Shown here: piece by piece, positions 17,105-25,446 of the stretch
Layout: every line of letters begins with the position of its first letter
Numbering within the stretch: position 1 is the first letter of the stretch
Source of the DNA: C-114 sp963719285
GTDB taxonomy: Bacteria > Chloroflexota > Limnocylindria > Limnocylindrales > CSP1-4
Direction of reading: 5' to 3'
DNA length: 64,000 nucleotides
NCBI GenBank assembly: GCA_963719285.1
Contig: CAVRBO010000003.1
Coordinates: 62,001 to 126,000, forward strand
The notes under the pieces: generated by a model
The model's database searches: none
Seen by the model: the letters and a program-made list of their open reading frames with translations, nothing else
What the model was told of the DNA's origin: nothing
Program-made: the position numbers and the translations under genes

Positions 17105-19099
17105 TCAGGCCTCGGGGGTAGGGGGGGTCTTCGCCGTCCGCCGCTTGGGTGCCGCGGCCGGCGCTTCCGCGGACGTCGCCTTGGCCCGGGTCGTCCGGGT
17201 CTTTGGCGCGGCCTGCTCGCTGGTGACGGGCTTGACCCGGGTCGCGCGAGGTTTGGCGGCCGGCTTGACATCCGCGACCGCCGACTCCGTGGCAGCAGCG
17301 GCCGGAGCCGCCTTCGCCCGCGTCGCCCGCGGCTTCGGTGCCGGGACGGCGGTCTCCGCGGACGCGGGGCTCTCCGCGGCCGGAACGGCCGTCGCCGACC
17401 GAACGCGTCCGCGCTTGGGAGCCTCGCCACTCGGGGCGGCCGCGTCGGACGAGCCAGCGGCCGAAGGCCCCGCCGGCTCACGACTCACCGATCCGGCGTT
17501 CTTCGCCGCGAGCTGGGCGCGCAGCATGGCCTCGAGTTCCGGCGGCACCTCGCTCCACTGCTCACCCGAACGTGGAGCGCCGCCGATCGGCCGCTCCGTT
17601 CGAGCCGGTCGGTCGCCACCGCGGCCGTAGCCACCACCGTCTCGCGGTCCGCGGTCGCGACCCGCGTCGCGACCACCGTCGCGCGGGCCCCGGCCGCCGG
17701 TGCCGGAGGACGGGGCGTTCGACGTCCGGGCGCTGACGTCCGGATAGCGGTTGATGCCGCTCGAGCCACCGCGGCCGTAACGCTCACGGTCGACCGCCGC
17801 GGCGTACCCGCCGCGGCCTCCGCCGCCGCGCGCGCCCGAACCCCGATTGCCTCGCCGCTCGGCGATGAGGTACTCGGGGATGGCCGGCTCATCGTCGAAC
17901 TCATCGTCCGGCGGCAGGCTGGCCAGGGGAGCCGGTGTGCGCGGCAGGCCGATCTGGGAGTCCCAGACGGACCCGAACGCGGCCGCGCGCGGGGTGCGCG
18001 GCGCCGCGGGCACGTCGTCGTCGAACGAGCTGCTGGGCGCGGGCGCCCGGCCGGCCGGCCGGACCTCGCCCTCCGGTGCGCCATCCTCGGCGCCACGACC
18101 GCGACCGCGACCCCGACCACCACGGCGACGCCGACGACGGCGGGCCTCGCCCTCGCTGGCCGTCTCGCCTTCACGCAGCACCTCGACCCCGCCCTCGGCG
18201 TCGAGCAGATCGAACTGGGCGTCATCCTCGTCCATCTCCGGCACGTCCACGTCGGACGCGGGGGCATCGAGCGAGACAGGGGCCGCGACCCGTGCCGCGG
18301 CGGCCCGGGACAGCTTCTCCCCCGGCAGGGCGACCAGCGCCCCGCCGGCGACGATCGGCGCGACCACCTGTACTGGCTCCGCGAGACGCGGGACGCCTCG
18401 TCCGCGGCCGCTTTCCGCGACCGGCTCGTTCTCGGCGACGGGCCGCCGGGTCCGGCTTCGCGCCGCGACGGGCTCGGGAGCGGCGGTCCGACCGCGTCCG
18501 CGACCGGTGCCACGGCTACGGCCGCGCCCGACGCCCGTGCCTTCCGTCTGCTTGTCCGGCACCTCGGTCATCGACATGTCCTCGTCGTCGTCCGCGACGC
18601 GGCGACCGGAGCGCGACGAGCCCTTCTCGACCTTGGCGATCTGGGTGATATCGGTGAACAGATCGGCCACCTCGATGAGGTCGGAGCTGGTGTTGCCCCG
18701 GAAGCTGATGACCTCGCACCGGACACCCATCTCCTGGACGGCCCGGATGGCGGGCGCGAAGTCGCCGTCCCCGGACACGACGATCGCGACGTCGAGGTTC
18801 CGGGCGGTCTTCATCATGTCCACGACGAGCTCGATATCGAGGTTCGCCTTGACCTTGCCGTCGCCGTACTTGCGGATGTCCTTGCTGACGACCTTGTAGC
18901 CGTGGCGGCGCAGGAAGTCGTGGAAGTTGCGCTGGTTCTCGTTATCGGGATCCAGGCCCGTATATGCGTACGCGCGAACGAGGTCGCGACCGGCGGTTGC
19001 AGACTTCAGCATGGTCACGTAGTCGATGTCCACGCCGGCCGCTTTGGCCGCATAGAAGATGTTCGCCACATCTACGAAGATGGCGACGTTCTTGCCCAA
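17105..19099 (-). CDS. NYN/LabA-domain protein with RG-rich and H1-like tails
   Basis: 664 residues from TTG 19099, supported by AAGGAG 6 nt upstream. The first 165 residues form a LabA/DUF88-type NYN domain with the acidic metal-binding positions in IFVDVANIFYAA, DIELVVDMM and VSGDGDFAPAI. Such domains are PIN-like ribonuclease folds. The remaining 500 residues are low-complexity: Gly/Arg blocks (GRGRSRGTGRGRGR, RRRRRGGRGRGRGRG, GPRDGGRDAGRDRG) and a Lys/Ala/Pro tail with repeated KPRATRxKA-type motifs resembling histone H1. An RNA- or nucleic-acid-associated nuclease is likely; the target is unknown. Confidence 0.85.
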   Translation of the reverse strand: MGKNVAIFVDVANIFYAAKAAGVDIDYVTMLKSATAGRDLVRAYAYTGLDPDNENQRNFHDFLRRHGYKVVSKDIRKYGDGKVKANLDIELVVDMMKTARNLDVAIVVSGDGDFAPAIRAVQEMGVRCEVISFRGNTSSDLIEVADLFTDITQIAKVEKGSSRSGRRVADDDEDMSMTEVPDKQTEGTGVGRGRSRGTGRGRGRTAAPEPVAARSRTRRPVAENEPVAESGRGRGVPRLAEPVQVVAPIVAGGALVALPGEKLSRAAAARVAAPVSLDAPASDVDVPEMDEDDAQFDLLDAEGGVEVLREGETASEGEARRRRRRRGGRGRGRGRGAEDGAPEGEVRPAGRAPAPSSSFDDDVPAAPRTPRAAAFGSVWDSQIGLPRTPAPLASLPPDDEFDDEPAIPEYLIAERRGNRGSGARGGGGRGGYAAAVDRERYGRGGSSGINRYPDVSARTSNAPSSGTGGRGPRDGGRDAGRDRGPRDGGGYGRGGDRPARTERPIGGAPRSGEQWSEVPPELEAMLRAQLAAKNAGSVSREPAGPSAAGSSDAAAPSGEAPKRGRVRSATAVPAAESPASAETAVPAPKPRATRAKAAPAAAATESAVADVKPAAKPRATRVKPVTSEQAAPKTRTTRAKATSAEAPAAAPKRRTAKTPPTPEA

Positions 19100-19162
19100 C
19101 GATGACTCCTTCGGGCTGGGGGCGTCCGGCGCGCTCGGCGCTGCTCGGCGTCCCGGATGGGT

Positions 19163-19627
19163 TCAGGCGTTGCGCGCGGCGACCTTCGCCACGGCAACGG
19201 ATCGATACAGACGCGGACCGGCTTCGCGGAAACCGAGATCCTCCCAGCGGGTCCGCTCCGCGGGGTCGGCCGGTGCCATCGCCTCGACGATGGCGCACGC
19301 CTTGTTGCGCGCCGACCGGAGGACTTCCTCCAGCAGGGCGCCGGTGACCATGTCCACGTCCGCGCGCGGGTCGACCACGAGGAGGTCGACCGTGCCGACG
19401 AAACCGCCGGCGCGGACCGAGGGACGGAGCGCGAGGACCGCGCCACCGACCATCTCGCGGCGTACTTCCGCGACGAACACGCTCGCCTGGGGCAGATAGA
19501 CCAGTTGCCGGAGCAGGTCCGATGCGTTGAGCGGGCTACCGCCCTCGGTCGCCCACGTGGTCTCGTCGCACAGCGCGACGAGACGATCGACGTCCGTGAT
19601 CTTTGCCGCTCGGACCTGGTACTCCAC
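19163..19627 (-). CDS. GNAT-family N-acetyltransferase
   Basis: 154 residues if the GTG at 19627 is the start (VEYQVRAAKITDVDRL). ATGs further upstream exist but would add a Pro/Arg-rich tail unlike the family. GNAT features include the N-terminal alpha-1 region ITDVDRLVALCDE, a central strand (SVFVAEVRREMVGGAVLA), VDLLVVDPRAD and the C-terminal WEDLGFREAGPRLY typical of the acetyl-CoA-binding fold. The substrate is unknown. The start is uncertain because no good ribosome site precedes any candidate. Confidence 0.75.
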   Translation of the reverse strand: MEYQVRAAKITDVDRLVALCDETTWATEGGSPLNASDLLRQLVYLPQASVFVAEVRREMVGGAVLALRPSVRAGGFVGTVDLLVVDPRADVDMVTGALLEEVLRSARNKACAIVEAMAPADPAERTRWEDLGFREAGPRLYRSVAVAKVAARNA

Positions 19628-19773
19628 GCCGACGGGTACAACCTCGTGCGGTGGTGGCCACCTGAGCATTCGCGACCCGGACATCGGATCGAGGGCCGGC
19701 GCGAGGGACCTCACGGGGACCGTGGAGCACGCTACGCGTTCCGCGGCCGGCCCGGATCGCTCGTCGACCGGGG

Positions 19774-19801
19774 TTGCAATCGGCTGGCCGACGGGTATCA
19801 T
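19774..19801 (+). promoter_or_regulatory. Sigma70-type promoter of the liv operon
   Basis: TTGCAA (19774-19779) and TATCAT (19796-19801) are separated by 16 bp. Transcription from about 19808 would leave a leader near 228 nt before livK. The rest of the 408-bp interval between the GNAT start and livK contains no gene that I can recognise. Confidence 0.55.
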
Positions 19802-20035
19802 ACGGCATCGCTTCGGCGGCCACCTGCGCGCCGTCCGGACCAGGTCCTCTTGGGCGCCGTCGTCCGCACCCCCGCTCTCATTCCCGCCGCTGCGAATCCA
19901 GGAGGGATCGTCGCTGCCGGTAGTCGGGAGGATGGGGCGGCCCCAGCGTTCGAAGGACGGGATCCGGCCCGGCCAATGGTGTCACTGACCGACGGCGGCC
20001 GACCCAGGCCGCCGGGATCGATGGAGGAGAGGTAC

Positions 20036-21286
20036 ATGAAGCTGACCAAGCTTGCTGTCCTGGGCGCGAGTGCGGCCCTGGCACTGAGCGCGTGCGGCAC
20101 CAGCAGTGGTGGCCTGAACAAGAACATCCAGATCGCCATCGAGCTCCCGCTGCAGGGCAGCGACAAGGCGGCGGCCGACCCGATCGTCAACGGCATCCGC
20201 CTGGCCGTGAAGGATGCCGGCGGCGCCGTGGGCGGGTTCACGATCACCATCCCGAACTCGGCGGTGTTCGACGACACGCTCAACGGCGCGCACGATCCGC
20301 AGACCGGCGCGAACAACATGACCAAGATCGTGGCCGACACGAACTACGTCGCGGTCATCGGGCCGCTCAACTCGAACGTGGCCAAGGCGCAGATCCCGAT
20401 CTCGAACGCGGGCGGGCTGTTCCAGTGCTCACCGGCCAACACGAATACCGCGCTGACCAAGGGCGCCGACGCGGCGGCCCTGCGGACCAAGCCGAACAAC
20501 TACGTCCGCGTCGTCACCAACGACGCCATCCAGGGTCCGGCCGCGGCCAAGTACATCATCGACGTGCTCAAGAAGAAGAGCGTCTACATCATCGACGACA
20601 CCGAGACGTTCGGTAAGGGCATCGCCGACTCGTTCGAGGCGGACTTCAAGGCCCGTGGCGGCACCGTCGTGAAGCACGACGCGGCTCCCCGGACCACCCA
20701 GGACTACGTCTCGATCATGACGGCCGCCAAGGCCCTCAATCCCGAGTCGATCTACTTCGGCGGCGTGACCGCCTCGGGCGGCGCGCGGATCCTCCTGGCC
20801 GCCCAGCAGGTCGGCCTGGGCGATATCCCGTACGTCGGACCGGACGGGATCAACGACGGCAACGGCGCGACGAAGGACTCGTTCCTGAACCTCGCCGGTG
20901 ACAAGGCCAAGAACTCGTACAGCACCCTGGCCGGCCCGGGTACGTTCGACGGCAAGGCCGCGTTCGACGCCGAATACCAGAAGGAATACGGCATCGCCTC
21001 GACCGGTTACGCCGGCCAGGGCTATGCCTGCGCCCAGGTGGTCCTCGACGCGATCAAGCGCGCCGCGGCGACGAACCCGACCACGGATGCCGCGATGCGC
21101 GAGGCCGTCCGGGTCGCCGGCACGGACACGTCCGTCACGTACTCCCTGGATGTGGGCAACGTGACCTTCGACAAGGACGGCGACACCAGCCAGCTGATCG
21201 TCTCGATCTACTCGTTCGACCCGGCCGGCGCCAGCGGCAAGGGCGACTGGAAGTACGAGACGCAGGTCGACGCAGCCCAGAAGTAA
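20036..21286 (+). CDS. livK: Branched-chain amino acid ABC transporter substrate-binding lipoprotein
   Basis: 416 residues; ATG 20036 follows the strong site GGAGGAGAGG. Signal peptide with lipobox LSAC, then a periplasmic-binding-protein type I fold: IAIELPLQGSDKAAADPIVNGIRLAV, VAVIGPLNSNVAKAQIPISNAGG and YVGPDGINDG. It would capture leucine/isoleucine/valine or related amino acids outside the cell for LivHMGF, encoded directly downstream. A GC-rich hairpin follows the gene, which may favour higher binding-protein expression than permease expression. Confidence 0.93.
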   Translation: MKLTKLAVLGASAALALSACGTSSGGLNKNIQIAIELPLQGSDKAAADPIVNGIRLAVKDAGGAVGGFTITIPNSAVFDDTLNGAHDPQTGANNMTKIVADTNYVAVIGPLNSNVAKAQIPISNAGGLFQCSPANTNTALTKGADAAALRTKPNNYVRVVTNDAIQGPAAAKYIIDVLKKKSVYIIDDTETFGKGIADSFEADFKARGGTVVKHDAAPRTTQDYVSIMTAAKALNPESIYFGGVTASGGARILLAAQQVGLGDIPYVGPDGINDGNGATKDSFLNLAGDKAKNSYSTLAGPGTFDGKAAFDAEYQKEYGIASTGYAGQGYACAQVVLDAIKRAAATNPTTDAAMREAVRVAGTDTSVTYSLDVGNVTFDKDGDTSQLIVSIYSFDPAGASGKGDWKYETQVDAAQK

Positions 21287-21300
21287 CCGACCGCCATATG

Positions 21301-21334
21301 GAGAGGCCGGGACCCACCGGGTCCCCGGCCTCTC
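21301..21334 (+). terminator. Hairpin after livK (attenuator or partial terminator)
   Basis: GAGAGGCCGGGACCC pairs with GGGTCCCCGGCCTCTC with one bulged C and a 3-nt loop. It is followed by TTCAT rather than a U-run. Its position inside the operon suggests attenuation or 3'-end stabilisation of livK mRNA. Confidence 0.65.
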
Positions 21335-21382
21335 TTCATACCCGTCGTCCAGGTAACGACCCTGCACCCTGAGGTCGCCACC

Positions 21383-22453
21383 GTGACCGCGATCGCCTCG
21401 CCCAACCGAGCGCCGAACCCGATGGCCCAGGGCCTGAAGATGACCGGGATCGCGGTCGCGGCCGTCGTCCTCTACCTGGTGCTGCTGTGGGTGGCTCTGT
21501 TCGCGTTCGGCGGGCGGACCGTCGAGAATGCCCTCCCCGAGGCGCTGCAGCAGACGGTGAACGCCCTGTCGATCGGGGCGATCTACGCCCTCATCGCCCT
21601 CGGCTACACGATGGTCTACGGGATCATCGAACTGATCAATTTCGCGCACGGCGACATCTTCATGCTCGGGGCATTCCTGTCGGTCGTGTTCGTCGGCGGC
21701 ATCACCGGGCACAACGATGCGGTCACGGACATCCTGCCGCTGGGTCTCCTGTTGCTCGGAGCCCTGCTCTTCTCGATGCCCATCATCGGCCTGCTGAACC
21801 TTGGCATCGAGCGGGTGGTCTATCGACCCCTGCGCAACGCCCCGCGGCTGGCGCCCCTCATCACCGCCGTGGGCGTGTCGTTCATCCTCCAGAACGTGGC
21901 CCTGACGATCGCCGGGTCGGGTGACCGCAAGGCTCCCCAGATCTTCCCGCTGGACTGGCAGATCCCGTTCGGCGGAGCCCAGATCTCCATCCTCTCGATC
22001 TTCATCTTCGGCCTGTCCATGGTCCTCATGCTGGGCCTCCAGACGTTCATCCGGAGGACCCGCCTCGGGCGGGCGATGCGGGCCACCGCCCAGGACCGTG
22101 AGGCGTCCGCGCTGATGGGCGTCGACGCGAACCAGACCATCGCCCTGACCTTCCTCATCGGCGGCATGCTCGCCGCGGCGGCCGGCGTCGTGTGGGGCCT
22201 GCGCTTCGGCTATGTACGCTTCGACCTCGGCTTCAACTCGGGGCTCAAGGCGTTCACGGCGGCCGTCCTGGGTGGGATAGGCAACATCACCGGTGCGGTG
22301 ATCGGCGGCTTCATCATCGGGTTCATCGAGAATTTGTCGGCCGCCCTCGGGTACTCGCGCTGGTCGGAGTTCCTCGTCTTCATGGTCCTGACCTTCGTCC
22401 TGTTGTTCAAGCCCACGGGCATCCTCGGCCAGCAGTCGGGAGATCGAGCATGA
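21383..22453 (+). CDS. livH: Branched-chain amino acid ABC transporter permease
   Basis: 356 residues from GTG 21383. Eight or more membrane helices. The family segments LSIGAIYALIALGYTMVYGIIELINFAHGDIFMLGAF and RRTRLGRAMRATAQDREASALMGV are present; the latter contains the ATPase-contacting loop. Its stop overlaps the ATG of livM by 4 nt. Confidence 0.94.
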   Translation: MTAIASPNRAPNPMAQGLKMTGIAVAAVVLYLVLLWVALFAFGGRTVENALPEALQQTVNALSIGAIYALIALGYTMVYGIIELINFAHGDIFMLGAFLSVVFVGGITGHNDAVTDILPLGLLLLGALLFSMPIIGLLNLGIERVVYRPLRNAPRLAPLITAVGVSFILQNVALTIAGSGDRKAPQIFPLDWQIPFGGAQISILSIFIFGLSMVLMLGLQTFIRRTRLGRAMRATAQDREASALMGVDANQTIALTFLIGGMLAAAAGVVWGLRFGYVRFDLGFNSGLKAFTAAVLGGIGNITGAVIGGFIIGFIENLSAALGYSRWSEFLVFMVLTFVLLFKPTGILGQQSGDRA

Positions 22454-23685
22454 GCGCAACGATCGCCGCTCGACCCTCGGCCATGCCGTCACCGTCTCCC
22501 CGAGCGCGCCTCCATGACTATGCGGTCCGCCATCGCTCCGTGACGATCATCGTGGGGATGGCGCTCATCACCGTCGCCATGATCCTGTTGCCGGCGATCC
22601 CGCCGCTGTCGTGGATCCAGCGGGTGGACCCGTGGTACGACGCCTTCGCCAATGCGGGCGTGTTCGTCCTGCTGGCGATGGGCCTCAACGTGGTGATCGG
22701 GCTGGCCGGGTTGCTCGACCTGGGGTATGCCGCCTTCTTCGCGATCGGGGCGTACACATACGCCTACTCGAACTCCCCGTTCTCCGGGCTCGACCTGCCG
22801 TTCCTGCCGATGCTCGCGGTGGGTGCCGCGATCGCGGCCGTCTTCGGCATCGCCCTTGGCGCGCCCACCCTCCGCCTCAGGGGCGACTACCTGGCGATCA
22901 TGACCCTTGGATTCGGGGAGATCGTGCCGATCGTCTTCCTGAACCTGGACAAGTGGACCGAGGGCACGAACGGGATCGGCGGCATCTTCCGGCCGGAACC
23001 CCTGCCCCTGCTCGGGGAGTTCACGCCGCTCTCCCCGTTCGCCTACTACATCCTGATGGTGGGCATCGTGACGGTGGCCATGGCCCTCTTGTACCGGATG
23101 CAGGATTCCCGGATCGGGCGGGCCTGGAACGCGATCCGGGAGGACGAGCTGGCGGCGGCCGCCAACGGCATCAATACCGTCACCACCAAGCTCCTGGCCT
23201 TTGCCATGGGCGCCACGACGGCCGGCTTGGCGGGCGTCTTCAACGCGTCCAAGCTGACCATCGTCTCGCCCGACCAGTTCCTGTTCACCGTGTCCTTCTC
23301 CATCCTGGCGATGGTCATCCTCGGCGGGATGGGCAACATCTGGGGCGTGGCGGCCGGGGCCTTCGTCGTGTACATGATCCAGGTGGTGGTCCTCCGGCAG
23401 CTCAACGCGATCGTCGAGGGCCTCCAGATCCCGGTCCTCAAGGACATCAACTTCACCGACTACCAGTTCCTGCTGTATGGGGTGGCCCTGGTCCTGATGA
23501 TGTTGTTCCGGCCCGAAGGATTGTTCCCCAGTCAACGCCGGCGGCGTGAGCTGCACGTCGCCGACGACCTCGCCGGACCGATCGTGGAGGATCCGGGCAC
23601 GATCGGCGCGCTGGGCGAGACGCCCGGCGCCGAGGAACTGTTCGACGAGGCCGCGGGCGAAGACGTCCCCGGGCACGACCGATGA
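22450..23685 (+). CDS. livM: Branched-chain amino acid ABC transporter permease
   Basis: 411 residues from ATG 22450, overlapping the livH stop (ATGA). Membrane protein of the LivM family: MGLNVVIGLAGLLDLGYAAFFAIGAYTYA, RGDYLAIMTLGFGEI and the coupling-loop segment SRIGRAWNAIREDELAAAANGIN. The last 55 residues form an acidic cytoplasmic tail (DLAGPIVEDPG...). The gene overlaps livG by 4 nt. Confidence 0.94.
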   Translation: MSATIAARPSAMPSPSPRARLHDYAVRHRSVTIIVGMALITVAMILLPAIPPLSWIQRVDPWYDAFANAGVFVLLAMGLNVVIGLAGLLDLGYAAFFAIGAYTYAYSNSPFSGLDLPFLPMLAVGAAIAAVFGIALGAPTLRLRGDYLAIMTLGFGEIVPIVFLNLDKWTEGTNGIGGIFRPEPLPLLGEFTPLSPFAYYILMVGIVTVAMALLYRMQDSRIGRAWNAIREDELAAAANGINTVTTKLLAFAMGATTAGLAGVFNASKLTIVSPDQFLFTVSFSILAMVILGGMGNIWGVAAGAFVVYMIQVVVLRQLNAIVEGLQIPVLKDINFTDYQFLLYGVALVLMMLFRPEGLFPSQRRRRELHVADDLAGPIVEDPGTIGALGETPGAEELFDEAAGEDVPGHDR

Positions 23686-24689
23686 CCGGAGATGCCGCTA
23701 CGCCCGAGATCCTCCGGGCCGACAAGGTCACCAAGCGATTCGGCGGCCTGGTCGCCGTCAACAGCATCGACTTCACGATCCCCAAGCACAGCATCGTGAG
23801 CCTCATCGGGCCGAACGGTGCCGGCAAGACGACCTTCTTCAACATCATCGCCGGGATCTACGACCCGACCGGGGGGCGGATCGACTTCCGCGAGAAGACG
23901 ATGATCGCCCACGCCCGGCGGGCCTGGCTCGAGCCGGTCCTGTGGCTCATCCTGCCCGGGGTCGTGGCCCTCATCACCGTCATCCTGGCCCTGCTGGGCG
24001 TGCCCCAGGGCACCGTGATCCTGGGCATCTTCGCGACCGTCCTGGTGCTCCTCGTCACGCTGGTGACGGGAGTGGCCCGGGGGCCTGCCTATCAGCGGTT
24101 CCTCGCCCGGTTCGGGGTCTTCCGGAGCGCCAGGCCGAACGACATGGTCGTCGCAGGCCTGGGACGCACGTTCCAGAACATCCGCCTGTTCCCGAACATG
24201 ACGGCGCTCGAGAACGTCCTGGTGGGCATGCACTCCCGGCTCAGCGCGAGCTGGCTGGACGCGCTGCTCTCCACGCCGCGCAACCGGGCCGAAGAGCTGG
24301 GATCCAGGGTCAGGGCGGAGGAGCTGCTCGCGCTCGTCGGGCTCGGAGGCGAGGGTGACCAGCTCGCCAAGAACCTGCCCTATGGAGACCAGCGGCGGCT
24401 GGAGATCGCCCGGGCCGTCGGATCCGACCCGGTCCTGCTCCTGCTCGACGAGCCCACCGCCGGGATGAATCCGAATGAGACGGCCGGTCTGACCGACCTC
24501 ATCAGCCGCCTGCGCCGGGACCTGGGCCTGACGGTCCTGCTCATCGAACACGACATGAAGGTGGTCATGGGGATCAGCGACCGGGTCACCGTCCTCGACC
24601 ACGGCGAGAAGATCGCCGAGGGGACCCCCGAGGAGATCCGGCGCGACCCGAAGGTCATCGAAGCGTACCTCGGAGCACCGCCCGAATGA
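23682..24689 (+). CDS. livG: Branched-chain amino acid ABC transporter ATPase with hydrophobic insert
   Basis: 335 residues, about 80 longer than usual LivG. Walker A GPNGAGKT is at residues 43-50, the Q-loop at Gln165 (GRTFQNIRLF), the LivG-type signature LPYGDQRRLEIARA, Walker B LLLLDEPTAGM and the switch His in IEHDM. Between the first beta-hairpin and the Q-loop lies an insert (about residues 72-155) with two strongly hydrophobic stretches, LEPVLWLILPGVVALITVIL and TVILGIFATVLVLLVTLVTG, joined by a tight turn. This looks like a helical membrane hairpin inside an otherwise soluble ATPase. All catalytic motifs are intact and in one frame. Confidence 0.92.
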   Translation: MTGDAATPEILRADKVTKRFGGLVAVNSIDFTIPKHSIVSLIGPNGAGKTTFFNIIAGIYDPTGGRIDFREKTMIAHARRAWLEPVLWLILPGVVALITVILALLGVPQGTVILGIFATVLVLLVTLVTGVARGPAYQRFLARFGVFRSARPNDMVVAGLGRTFQNIRLFPNMTALENVLVGMHSRLSASWLDALLSTPRNRAEELGSRVRAEELLALVGLGGEGDQLAKNLPYGDQRRLEIARAVGSDPVLLLLDEPTAGMNPNETAGLTDLISRLRRDLGLTVLLIEHDMKVVMGISDRVTVLDHGEKIAEGTPEEIRRDPKVIEAYLGAPPE

Positions 24690-25432
24690 CGGCCCCCACG
24701 ACCACCCCGAACGGCCCGGGCGAGTCGATGCTCGCGCTGGATGACGTGAACACGTACTACGGCAACATCCATGCCCTGCAGGGCATCTCGCTGCGGGTGG
24801 AGGCCGGCGAGATCGTGACCCTCATCGGCGCCAACGGCGCCGGCAAGACGACCACGCTCAAGACCATCTGCGGACTCCTCCATCCACGCCGCGGGACGGT
24901 CAGCTTCGAGGGCCACGACGTCTCGAAGACGGCGGCTCACAACCTGGTCCGGCGAGGGATCGGCCACGCTCCGGAGGGTCGCCGGATCTTCGGCCGGATG
25001 TCGGTCCTGGAGAACCTCCAGATGGGCGCCTTCACCCGCGACCAGACGACGATCGAGCCGGATATCGAACGGGTGATGAGCCTCTTCCCCCGGCTGCGCG
25101 AGCGAACGCATCAGCTCGGCGGCACGCTTTCGGGCGGCGAGCAGCAGATGCTGGCGATAGGCCGGGCGCTGATGTCCCAGCCGCGGCTCCTCCTTCTCGA
25201 TGAGCCGTCGCTGGGCCTCTCGCCGATCCTCGTCCAGCAGATCTTCGCGATCATCCGGGAGATCAATGGGCAGGGCACGACGATCCTCCTCGTCGAGCAG
25301 AACGCGCTGCAGGCGCTCTCGATCGCCCACCGCGCGTACGTGCTTCAGACGGGTCGCGTCGTCCTGACCGGGCCTGCGGCCGAGGTCAAACAGAACGAGT
25401 CGGTCCGCAAGGCGTACCTCGGCGAGGACTGA
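24686..25432 (+). CDS. livF: Branched-chain amino acid ABC transporter ATPase
   Basis: 248 residues from ATG 24686, overlapping livG by 4 nt. Standard LivF: Walker A GANGAGKT, GIGHAPEGRRIFGRMSVLENL, signature LSGGEQQMLAIGRAL and Walker B LLLLDEPSLGL. Normal length with no insert, in contrast to its LivG partner. Last gene of the liv operon. Confidence 0.95.
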   Translation: MTAPTTTPNGPGESMLALDDVNTYYGNIHALQGISLRVEAGEIVTLIGANGAGKTTTLKTICGLLHPRRGTVSFEGHDVSKTAAHNLVRRGIGHAPEGRRIFGRMSVLENLQMGAFTRDQTTIEPDIERVMSLFPRLRERTHQLGGTLSGGEQQMLAIGRALMSQPRLLLLDEPSLGLSPILVQQIFAIIREINGQGTTILLVEQNALQALSIAHRAYVLQTGRVVLTGPAAEVKQNESVRKAYLGED

Positions 25433-25446
25433 CCGGCAGGTAGTCG

